64,000 nt of DNA from Streptomyces sp. CB02366 (lineage in GTDB: Bacteria; Actinomycetota; Actinomycetes; Streptomycetales; Streptomycetaceae): contig NZ_LIVT01000004.1 in the NCBI RefSeq assembly GCF_001905905.1, forward strand, positions 441,970 through 505,969, written 5' to 3'. Shown here one piece after another: positions 53,010 to 59,914 of the stretch. The notes beneath the pieces were generated by a model. It was not told the origin of the DNA. It did no database searches and saw nothing but the letters and a program-made list of their open reading frames with translations. Numbering within the stretch: the first letter of the stretch is position 1; every line of letters starts with the position of its first letter. The translations under genes were made by a program, and so were the position numbers.

Positions 53010-53486
53010 TTAGCATTCACCGCAGACGCGCGCCTGCGAGGCGTTGTCGTTGTAGGTCGCACTGAGGTTTCCGAAGTAGGTTCCCCAACCGTACGGGTCC
53101 CACTCGTCCGCCGGTCCGGTCCAGCCACTGTTGTAGAAGACACGCGTACTGGTGTCGTTGTAGTTGTAGACGGAGGCGGCGTTGTTCTTCACCTTCTGGC
53201 CGTAGCCGGCGGAACCGGAACCCTCCGAGTAGGTGAAAGGAAGGCAGCCCTGAGAAGAGCAGTGAGGGGAGTAGTCGTAGTTGTGGACCTTCCCGAAGAT
53301 CCCCACCTTCGCGCCCTTGAGATTTGAATTGAAGTAGACACAGAGAGGGAAGTTGCCATTTCTACCGCACTTGTACACAGTGCCGTCAGAAGGATGGTCC
53401 CCGTATGCAGCAGAACTGGAAGGGGCGCTCATCATGAGCGCCGCAAGGGCGCCGGCAAGAACGATACTGACCGATCTCATACGCAT
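53010..53486 (-). CDS. Secreted cysteine-rich protein, peptidase inhibitor I36-like
   Basis: A 158-residue protein. The signal peptide MRMRSVSIVLAGALAALMMSAPSSSAA is followed by a beta-rich mature part of about 130 residues with six cysteines (YKCGRNGNFPLCVYF, SPHCSSQGCLPF, ARVCGEC) and many Tyr/Asn/Gly residues. This resembles the beta/gamma-crystallin-like I36 (SMI) inhibitors and related secreted proteins. Pairing of the cysteines is inferred. It is the first gene of the six-gene pump operon and may be its cargo or target. The DNA is clearly less GC-rich than average. Confidence 0.7.
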   Translation of the reverse strand: MRMRSVSIVLAGALAALMMSAPSSSAAYGDHPSDGTVYKCGRNGNFPLCVYFNSNLKGAKVGIFGKVHNYDYSPHCSSQGCLPFTYSEGSGSAGYGQKVKNNAASVYNYNDTSTRVFYNSGWTGPADEWDPYGWGTYFGNLSATYNDNASQARVCGEC

Positions 53487-53953
53487 TTCAGACCCCATTG
53501 ATTCACACGGACGTGGATTGACCGAAGCCCAGCTCAAACCCTTTCGACCTGTGGCCGACCGGCTGAGCACACGAACTCCGTTCGCGACGCGATTGAATCC
53601 GAGGGGATGTGCACAGTTGCGCGCACCATAAAATACTGAATCGCCTGCACAAAAAGTCCAGGTAGGACAGTGCGACCCAAGCCCCCCCGGGCCGACCGAC
53701 ATCGTTGATGAACTCTACTCAGGAAAAGTTCAATCAGCTACATAAAAATGCAGAGCCGTGAACGGAAAAGACCCTCACAGCCCACAATCGCCCCGATCGT
53801 CGGCCATGCGCCCCATACCGTCACGCTTCTTGACGACTCGTCCTGGTGCGGGGGCCTCCCGGCGTCGGCTACGGGTTTCGCCACCCGAACCGCGCCGGAA
53901 GGCCCGCATCCATGCCGAGACCGCTCAAACGCCCGGGGCCCCGTGCAATGGCG
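53487..53953. other. A/T-richer spacer upstream of the I36-like operon
   Basis: About 470 bp with the lowest GC in the window (around 53620-53760). On the minus strand it should contain the operon promoter: TATTTT and TTTTAT elements lie at about 53628-53640. An inverted repeat at 53709-53732 is listed separately. Short frames here lack ribosome-binding sites and recognisable sequence. I see no gene. Confidence 0.45.
53709..53732. promoter_or_regulatory. Inverted repeat upstream of I36-like operon
   Basis: TGAACT and AGTTCA, a perfect 6-bp inverted repeat with a 12-bp spacer, in the A/T-rich stretch about 225 bp before the I36-like start. It could be an operator, or a weak terminator of the preceding operon. 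Confidence 0.35.
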
Positions 53954-54724
53954 TCAGGACGCGTTCCTCTGACGACGGGCGAGGGCGTCTGCGGCGGCGC
54001 GGCGGCGCTTGTCGTGGATGTCCACGAGGACGCCGGCGCCCGCGCCCGCGGTCATCTCGCGAACCCGGAGACGTTCGGCGACAGCTGCCAGGCGAGGGTC
54101 GTCGGGACCAACGGCGAGATAGAGGAGAGCCTCGTCGACGTTGCGGTCGTCACCACCCCAGCGGACCACCCCGTCGAGCTCGGCGAGGACATCGCGGAGA
54201 ACCGCGAGTTCGAGGGGGAAGTATCCGCCCTTGGTGCCGGGAGGGTAGTGGCCGGGGCGGATACGGACGGCGGTACCGGAGGCCAGGTTGCGGGCCGGGC
54301 CACGAAGCCCCTTCTGCGGCGTCCAGCCGACGACCTCACCCGGACGGAGCGCGGCGATCTCGTAGTGGAAGCGTCGGACGAGGTGGACGAGGACGACCTC
54401 GGGAGCGCCGAGCCGGATCTGGAGGTCCGTCACCGGGGTGCCCGGAACGGGCCGGGTCGCGATGGAGCCGCCTTGGTCGGCGGCCGTCTCCATGTCCCAC
54501 CCGTTGGTCGAACGAGCACCGGCGAGGAGTCGCTGGTTACGGGCCTCGGCCCGTGCGACGCCCTCGCGAACGGCCTTGGGGAAGGCGTAATCCCGCGGTT
54601 CGGCAGCGTACGCCGGGGAAGCCAGGGCCTGCGAGTGCGGGAGCACTGCTGCGGCGGCGCCGACGGCGGCGGCGCGCAGCAGGAATCCTCTGCGGGACAG
54701 CGGGGTGGAGGGGATGACGCTCAC
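53954..54724 (-). CDS. Tat-exported protein of unknown function
   Basis: A 256-residue protein. The Tat signal SRRGFLLRAAAVGAAAAVLPHSQALA is followed by one domain: NGWDMETAADQGGSIATRPVPGT, VVLVHLVRRFHYEIAALRPGEVVGWTPQKGLRG, YFPLELAVLRDVLAELDGVVRWGGDDRNVDEALLYLAVGPDDPRL. The pattern is that of a secreted Streptomyces domain that can look like a D,D-peptidase relative. I see no full zinc or Ser motif. Its GTG overlaps the upstream stop. It is the last gene of a three-gene operon led by the DUF1906 protein. Confidence 0.7.
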   Translation of the reverse strand: MSVIPSTPLSRRGFLLRAAAVGAAAAVLPHSQALASPAYAAEPRDYAFPKAVREGVARAEARNQRLLAGARSTNGWDMETAADQGGSIATRPVPGTPVTDLQIRLGAPEVVLVHLVRRFHYEIAALRPGEVVGWTPQKGLRGPARNLASGTAVRIRPGHYPPGTKGGYFPLELAVLRDVLAELDGVVRWGGDDRNVDEALLYLAVGPDDPRLAAVAERLRVREMTAGAGAGVLVDIHDKRRRAAADALARRQRNAS

Positions 54725-55179
54725 GTGTTCCTCTTCTCAGGGTGCTCAGGTCTGGTGGTGCGGCGGTTTTCGGTGAGGGCGATCAGGACGAACGTCACCG
54801 CGATCACCGCGCAGCCCGTCATCACGGGCGCAAGAAAGTCCGGGACAGCTGCCGTGTAGGAACCACCCGACGGAATCCGGCAGTTGAGGGCAGGCGGCAG
54901 GTAGGACACTTCGTAACCGCTCACCTGCCCGTACAGCGAGGGGTTCGCGTCCTGGCAGGCCTGGGCGGTACCGCTCTCGTCGAGGAAGAGCGATCCCAGG
55001 CCCCAGGCGTAGCAGAGTGCGGCCAGGGCACCGGTGAGTGCGGCGCCGGCGAGAGCCACGGCCTTCCGGCCGCCCCTGCCGATCGTCTGGAAGCCGTATC
55101 CGATGAGTCCGACGGCGGTCACACCGGCGATGACGATGCCGAGCAGCAGGGGCAGAGCCGCAGGATACGAGGAGGTCAT
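54721..55179 (-). CDS. Small membrane protein between DUF1906 and Tat genes
   Basis: A 152-residue protein with three membrane segments: ALPLLLGIVIAGVTAVGLIGYGF, AVALAGAALTGALAALCYAWGLGSLF and, after an extracellular loop with two cysteines (QACQDANPSLY...PALNCRIPSGG), APVMTGCAVIAVTFVLIAL. A charged tail (RTTRPEHPEKRNT) follows. The start could also be the ATG at 55188. Its stop overlaps the next start, so it is co-translated with the Tat protein. Function unknown. Confidence 0.7.
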   Translation of the reverse strand: MTSSYPAALPLLLGIVIAGVTAVGLIGYGFQTIGRGGRKAVALAGAALTGALAALCYAWGLGSLFLDESGTAQACQDANPSLYGQVSGYEVSYLPPALNCRIPSGGSYTAAVPDFLAPVMTGCAVIAVTFVLIALTENRRTTRPEHPEKRNT

Positions 55180-55189
55180 GGCGACCATC

Positions 55190-57427
55190 TCACGCGCCGG
55201 CGAGCTGCCGGACAAGGTTGTTGTACTTCTCAAATATGTGGTACAGAGCCATCCGCTTGGCTGCGTCGGCCTCGGCCTGGGTGCCCCAGCCCTGGTAGCG
55301 GCGGATGATCTCGAAGATCTCGCCCTCGGTGTAGTCCAGACTCATGGTCCGCAGGGTGGTCTCGCCGCTCGGCGGGTTCTTGCCTCCCGGCTTGCCCGCG
55401 ACGCCCCACAGGTGGACCAGCGGCACGGACCTCATGGTGAAGGCGTTGTCCTTGTTGACCTTCTGCCACATGGCCCAGATGTCGGCGTCCTTGGTCGGGT
55501 CGGTACGGGTGCCGGTGACGAAGCCCTTGTCGATGCAGTGGTTCCAGGCGCGGATGCCGACTTCGCCGCTGATCTGTCCGATCCCGGTCGAAGAGTCCTT
55601 GACGATGCCGATGCCGTTGAGGTGGTACGAGGCGACCTGGTGGTCCACGCCCTGGTCGATCAGGTCGTAATGGCGCATCTCCCAGTACGCGGAGGTCTGG
55701 ATCAGCGCCTTGCGCATGTTGTACGTACGGGACAGCTGGGTGGTCTGCGCGTCGTGCGACATGATCGTCTCGAAGCACTGGGTGTGGGTGAAGAGGCGGG
55801 CGTCGGGGCCGGTCCCGCCGTCGTCCTCGAAGCCGATGCTGCGCATGTAGCGGCTGAGGTCATCGTGGAGCGCGTTGAGGAAGGTCCCGTCGAAGGCGAC
55901 GTCGGGGCGTGGCGGCCGCGGCGCGTTGAAGGAACCCTGGCCGGTGTCGCGGCCGGAAGCGATGTTGACGTCGATCTCGATGGCCCCGGCGCCCGATCCG
56001 ACCGTGCGGGTGACGATCTGGTCGTACGCCCAGTCCGCCGGCAGGGGGTAGCCGAAGTTCCCGGAAAAGCCGGAGGACATGTCGGAGACGAACGAGGCGG
56101 TGGAGTGCCCGGCCTGGCCGACCCGGGTACAGACGTTGCGCGGTCCGTACACCCCGACCTCGAAGCGCCCGCCGTCCGCGGCCAACGCGTCCACGATGCC
56201 CTTGAAGTGCGGCAGGATGCTCGACGTCACCTCGTGGTCGAGCGCGTCGAAGTCGACGGCGAAGAAGATCCGGGCGCCGGGCTTGAAACCATGGTCCAGG
56301 GCCGCGTTGGCGGCAGCCTGTCCGGCCGCCCGTCCGGCCGCGTAGTTGAATCCCGCGGCGTCGCGGCCGTACGTCTGGTAGATCGGGAAACAGCGCAGGC
56401 CGTTCGCGGCGATGGTGGCCAACTCGCCCGGCTGGATGGCCTTCTCGGGGAGTGAGGTGGCGCTGGGGTTGGTGAGGTATCGGCCTATGTACTTCACACC
56501 GGCAGCCTTGAGCGTGGCTGCCCGAGCGTCGGTGATCTTGGTGACACCGTCGCAGGCTTCGCCGTTGCGGCTCTGGTCGCCGTAGGAGACGAGGAGGGAG
56601 GCCCAGGTGGGAAAGTCGCCCTTGCCCGTGACCGAGAGCTTCGCGAAGGACTGGAAGCTCTGTACGGCGGTGGAAACCGCGCTGGTGAAGTTACCGAAGG
56701 CGACTGAACGCTGATTGAGGATCATCGCACCGGTGAAGAGCCGCGCCCAGTTGCCGGAGCTACCGACCGACAACGTGTTCGACTTGAGACCGGCTTGGGT
56801 GCCGGGACCGAAGGCACCGTTGGCGACCCCGTCCGCCATCCCGATCTCGTACTGGACGGCGAAGAGCATCGACTTGGCGACGTCCCGCGAGTGGTGCCCA
56901 TCGCAGGGGATGACGTAGAAGTCCTTGCGCAGCACATACTGGCCGTTGAGCCACTGCTGGACGGAACGAACAGCACTGGAGCCGCCGCTGATCGTCACAT
57001 AGGCATCCATGTTGAACAGGCCCTTGATGACCTTCGGCCACAGCGCACTGCCCGGATACACCGTGCTCAGCCCCATGTTGGCGTTGAGCTCGGTGACGGA
57101 CTGCTGAACGCGCGCACTGTACGTGCCGTCGATGCCGCCGCCGTCGTAACCCTTGCAGTACAGGGCGGACTGGAGAATCCGGCAGAAGTCCGCGGACGGC
57201 ACGTTGGAGGCGTCGATCTTGCCGTACTTCTCGGCGATGGCCGCCAGGGTGGCGGGGCCGAAACTGTTCGACAGACTGGTAATACCCAACTCGTACTGGA
57301 GCGCGCGAGTCAGGGCGTACATGGTGTTCCAGCCGGTCTGCCCGTTTTCCTCGACGGTCATCCCGATTCGAGCGCCGTATGTACGGTTGATGAATACCTG
57401 GGCTTGACGCACCATTTCGTCGGCCAT
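55190..57427 (-). CDS. DUF1906 (Rv2525c-like) glycoside-hydrolase-domain protein with peptidoglycan-binding-like modules
   Basis: A 745-residue protein. Residues 1-130 (MADEMVRQAQVFINRTYG, WNTMYALTRALQYELGI, FCRILQSALYCKGYDGGGIDG) and about 135-285 (VRSVQQWLNGQYV, FYVIPCDGHHSRDVAKSMLFAVQYEIG, FGPGTQAGLKS) are two related peptidoglycan-binding-like modules. Residues about 300-515 are the DUF1906 TIM-barrel-like domain (CDGVTKITDARAATLKAAGVKYIGRYL, RIFFAVDFDA, EVGVYGPRNVC). The last 200 residues are of unknown fold. No signal peptide precedes the strong GAGGG-ATG start, which is odd for a wall-active protein. It may be released by lysis or a non-classical route. First gene of a three-gene operon. 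Confidence 0.85.
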   Translation of the reverse strand: MADEMVRQAQVFINRTYGARIGMTVEENGQTGWNTMYALTRALQYELGITSLSNSFGPATLAAIAEKYGKIDASNVPSADFCRILQSALYCKGYDGGGIDGTYSARVQQSVTELNANMGLSTVYPGSALWPKVIKGLFNMDAYVTISGGSSAVRSVQQWLNGQYVLRKDFYVIPCDGHHSRDVAKSMLFAVQYEIGMADGVANGAFGPGTQAGLKSNTLSVGSSGNWARLFTGAMILNQRSVAFGNFTSAVSTAVQSFQSFAKLSVTGKGDFPTWASLLVSYGDQSRNGEACDGVTKITDARAATLKAAGVKYIGRYLTNPSATSLPEKAIQPGELATIAANGLRCFPIYQTYGRDAAGFNYAAGRAAGQAAANAALDHGFKPGARIFFAVDFDALDHEVTSSILPHFKGIVDALAADGGRFEVGVYGPRNVCTRVGQAGHSTASFVSDMSSGFSGNFGYPLPADWAYDQIVTRTVGSGAGAIEIDVNIASGRDTGQGSFNAPRPPRPDVAFDGTFLNALHDDLSRYMRSIGFEDDGGTGPDARLFTHTQCFETIMSHDAQTTQLSRTYNMRKALIQTSAYWEMRHYDLIDQGVDHQVASYHLNGIGIVKDSSTGIGQISGEVGIRAWNHCIDKGFVTGTRTDPTKDADIWAMWQKVNKDNAFTMRSVPLVHLWGVAGKPGGKNPPSGETTLRTMSLDYTEGEIFEIIRRYQGWGTQAEADAAKRMALYHIFEKYNNLVRQLAGA

Positions 57428-57948
57428 GGAGTGCCCTCTCGACAGGGGATACAGAGCCGCACCCGGAACAGGGCGGCACTTCTTGGGTAGAGCGGCACCG
57501 GGTGATGGGGCCCCGCCGTTCGGGATCGAACGGACCACTCGCGTTCTGTTCACACAGCTGGACGTCTCCGGCCGTCCGGACGACACCGGAGGCCGAGGGT
57601 CCACACAAAGGATGAAGAAGGGAAACGCAGGGGCAGGATCAACGCCCGCTGGCCTGACCTTTCCATGACACCCGACAAGACGATCTTGCAAAAATCCCGG
57701 CAATCACGTTCGAATCCGGCCCCACGAGCGGCCTTTGTGATGGACTTGTGTCCTGGAAGACACCAAACACGTGCACAACCTTTTATTCGCTTGCACGTTG
57801 CAATTTCATTGCTGTATGAGGTGCTTGCCGACCGCTGTCCCGGGCCGAGCCGAGCCGAGCTGAGCAGATGCTCCAGGAGCCCATCGGGGCTGTTGGTAGG
57901 GCTGTATTTGCTGGCAGCCATCTGCGTATGGCGCCTGAACCCGTTGGC
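57428..57948. other. Intergenic region between DUF1906 operon and rnpB copy 2
   Basis: About 520 bp. It contains the leader of the DUF1906 operon and an A/T-richer part (57660-57830) unlike core DNA, with a short GCCGA/GCTGA direct repeat at about 57845-57866. Open frames here run into the rnpB sequence and are not credible. There is no terminator hairpin 3' of rnpB copy 2 comparable to that of copy 1. This is one edge of the putative island. Confidence 0.45.
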
Positions 57949-58364
57949 GGCAGACGAGCCGTGCTGTACGCCGGGTTCTGTCGCCCGGTCGCCTCGCGGC
58001 GGCCGGGGAGACGGCCATCCATCTAGGACCGGCATTGCTGCCGGCCTCCTGCGGTCTACCCGCGAACTCGGGCGAGCAGCCCTCGAACGTTCACGCAGAG
58101 CCGTCCCGTTCCTGGCACGACCCCTCTTGACCTTGCTCCGAGTGGGGTTTACCTAGCCGCCTGAGTCACCTCAGGCGCTGGTGGTCTCTTACACCACCGT
58201 TTCACCCTTACCCGCGACCGGAGTCACGGGCGGTCTGCTTTCTGTGGCACTGTCCCGCGGGTCACCCCGGGTGGCCGTTAGCCACCACCCTGCTCTGTGG
58301 AGCCCGGACGTTCCTCGGGAGGATCCGGGGATCCTCACGCGGCCGTCCGCACGGCTCGTCTGCC
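57949..58364 (-). ncRNA. rnpB: RNase P RNA, bacterial class A, copy 2
   Basis: Exactly as long as copy 1 (416 nt). It is identical outside P1 except for one base in a hairpin loop (C on the plus strand in CCCGCGAAC, where copy 1 has T at 46536). P1 here is GGCAGACGAGCCGUGC with GCACGGCUCGUCUGCC, a perfect 16-bp helix. Compared with copy 1, two base pairs differ on both strands in a compensating way and one G-U has become G-C. All conserved core elements are present, so the RNA should be active. A CAGGAT -10-like element lies 9 bp upstream; the -35 area overlaps the Uma2 terminator. Confidence 0.95.
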
Positions 58365-58392
58365 GTGATCGCCATCCTGCCCGGCTGTACCG

Positions 58393-58410
58393 GCCGACAG
58401 CCCTGTCGGC
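58393..58410 (-). terminator. Uma2 gene terminator overlapping the rnpB copy 2 promoter
   Basis: GCCGACA-GCCC-TGTCGGC, a perfect 7-bp stem, 6 bp past the Uma2 stop. It lies where the -35 of rnpB copy 2 would be. Confidence 0.65.
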
Positions 58411-58415
58411 GCCCC

Positions 58416-58994
58416 TCAGCCGAAGTCGCCGGTCTCCAGGTCGAAGGCGAAGGGCTCGGGGAGCGGGAGCGGTTTCCCGTACGGGATCGTGAGGTGCTGG
58501 CGGTAGTCGTCGCGCTCCGGGTCGCTGAAGAGCGTCACCGAGCTGTCGTCCCGGTCGATGAGCAGGTAGAGCGGGATGCCTCCGCGCGCGTAGCAGCGGC
58601 GCTTGGCCTCGCGGTCGGCCTGCGGCTTGGTGGAGGTGACCTCGACCACGAGGGCGACGCCCTCACAGGGCATCCAGGGGTCGGCGCCGCGGAAGAGGCG
58701 GAGCTCCAGCGGGGCAAAGGTGCCGTCGGGGATGGCGTGGTTCTTCGGGCAGCCACCGCCGCTGCGGAGTTTCAGCCCTTTGTTTCCGGAGAACTGCATG
58801 CGCGTTCGGGCGCGCCTGGCCACCTGGTCGACGATCAGCCCGATGTAGTCCTCGTGGTCCCCGTCCGGCGGCGGCGTCACGACAATCTCCCCCTCAATCA
58901 GCTCGGCCCGGAAGCCTTCCGGCGTGTCCAGGGCCAGGAAGCCCTCCAGAAGGACTTCTGCCTGCGTGAGCGGCTCGTGCGCCATGGCAGTCAT
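58416..58994 (-). CDS. Uma2-family (PD-(D/E)xK-like) putative endonuclease
   Basis: A 192-residue protein. It has the DUF820/Uma2 pattern FRAELIEGEIVVTPPPDGDHEDYIGLIVDQVARR, then the acidic core PDGTF, VALVVEVTSTKPQADREAKRRCYARGGIPLYLLIDRDDSSVTLFSDP (E-x-x-x-x-K catalytic end). This restriction-endonuclease-like fold is common in Streptomyces, with unknown targets. The ATG is 8 bp behind AAGGAG. It lies directly upstream of rnpB copy 2. Confidence 0.88.
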   Translation of the reverse strand: MTAMAHEPLTQAEVLLEGFLALDTPEGFRAELIEGEIVVTPPPDGDHEDYIGLIVDQVARRARTRMQFSGNKGLKLRSGGGCPKNHAIPDGTFAPLELRLFRGADPWMPCEGVALVVEVTSTKPQADREAKRRCYARGGIPLYLLIDRDDSSVTLFSDPERDDYRQHLTIPYGKPLPLPEPFAFDLETGDFG

Positions 58995-59127
58995 GTCACG
59001 CTCCTTCCTCGGTCGCTCGCCAGACTCGGGCATCGGGGGACCAGCCGTCCGTGAGAGGGGAATTCTTCTTCCGATCGTGGCACAGGACCGCTCGGCGTGG
59101 ACCAAAGCGCGGGAAGGAACGCGCCGC

Positions 59128-59158
59128 TTGACCTTGTCGCAACGTCAACGTTTCTACT
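59128..59158 (+). promoter_or_regulatory. MerR-type autoregulated promoter (19-bp spacer)
   Basis: -35 TTGACC (59128-59133), a 19-bp spacer and -10 TCTACT (59153-59158). The 21-bp dyad TTGACCTTG-TCG-CAACGTCAA (8 of 9 positions symmetric) covers the -35 and spacer. The long spacer and central dyad are the signature of MerR-family promoters. The -10 is 6 bp from the ATG, so the message is probably leaderless. Confidence 0.8.
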
Positions 59159-59164
59159 GGCCGC

Positions 59165-59914
59165 ATGCGTATCGGAGAGGTCGCCGCGCTCGTGGGAGTC
59201 ACCTCCCGGGCCGTCCGGCACTACCACCACATCGGCCTGCTGCCCGAGCCCGCCCGGCAGGCCAACGGCTATCGGGCGTACACCGTCCGCGATGCCGTAC
59301 TGCTGGCCCGGATCCGGCGGCTGACGGAGATCGGGCTCTCGCTCGACGAGGTGCGGGACGTGCTCGCCGATGACGCGGGGCGGGAGCTGGGCGAGGTGCT
59401 CGCGGAGCTGGACGCCGATCTGGCGCGGCAGGAGCGGGCGATTCAGGAGCGGCGGCAGGTGCTGGCCGTGCTGCTGGAGGCGCCGCTCACCTCGGACGGG
59501 CCGCTCTCCCCCGCCCTCGCCGCGCTGCTGGACCACGCGCCCGCCACCACCTCCCCGGCCGCCGCGAAGGACCGCGAGCATCTGGCGTTGCTGGACGCGG
59601 CGGGCGACGAGGCCGGGGCCGCGGTGTTCGCGGCGCTGCGGCCGCTGGCCGAGGACCCGGCCCTGCTCGGGTTGTACGAGCGGTTGGACGAGCTGGACGG
59701 GGCCCGGGTGGACGACCCCCGGATCGCACTCCTGGCGGCCGAGCTGGCAGCCGCCGTACCGGACGAGGTCCTGGCCGTCATCCCCGAGGGGGAGCCGTCC
59801 GCCACGGGGGTGGGGCGGGTGCTGCTCGACGACCACCCGCCCGCGCAGCGCGAGGTGGTGCGCCGGGTGATGGAGGAACTGGCCGAGCGGGTGCGGAGGA
59901 GGGGGAGGCCGTGA
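59165..59914 (+). CDS. MerR-family transcriptional regulator
   Basis: A 249-residue protein. The N-terminal MerR HTH is MRIGEVAALVGVTSRAVRHYHHIGLLPEPARQANGYRAYTVRDAVLLARIRRLTEIGLSLDEV. A coiled-coil dimer helix (about 80-110) and a helical C-terminal domain of about 130 residues follow, without the Cys ligands of metal sensors. It is probably an organic-ligand sensor. The promoter has the MerR-type 19-bp spacer. Its stop overlaps the next start (GTGA), pairing it with a membrane protein. Confidence 0.92.
   Translation: MRIGEVAALVGVTSRAVRHYHHIGLLPEPARQANGYRAYTVRDAVLLARIRRLTEIGLSLDEVRDVLADDAGRELGEVLAELDADLARQERAIQERRQVLAVLLEAPLTSDGPLSPALAALLDHAPATTSPAAAKDREHLALLDAAGDEAGAAVFAALRPLAEDPALLGLYERLDELDGARVDDPRIALLAAELAAAVPDEVLAVIPEGEPSATGVGRVLLDDHPPAQREVVRRVMEELAERVRRRGRP

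Noticed and set aside
53748..53972. Small plus-strand ORF in the A/T-rich spacer
   Set aside because: No ribosome-binding site, no recognisable sequence, and it overlaps the end of the Tat gene on the other strand.
57700..57730. GTTCGAATCC, which looks like a tRNA T-loop at a possible island edge
   Set aside because: The flanking bases do not form a T-stem and no acceptor or anticodon arm can be drawn. It is not a tRNA or an evident attB remnant.
46838..57948. Integrative plasmid or prophage
   Set aside because: No integrase, excisionase, replication, transfer or phage structural gene could be recognised. Only an island of unknown mechanism is proposed.
57665..58156. Plus-strand ORF before rnpB copy 2
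   Set aside because: Its second half is antisense to rnpB and identical to the same artefact at copy 1. No ribosome-binding site.
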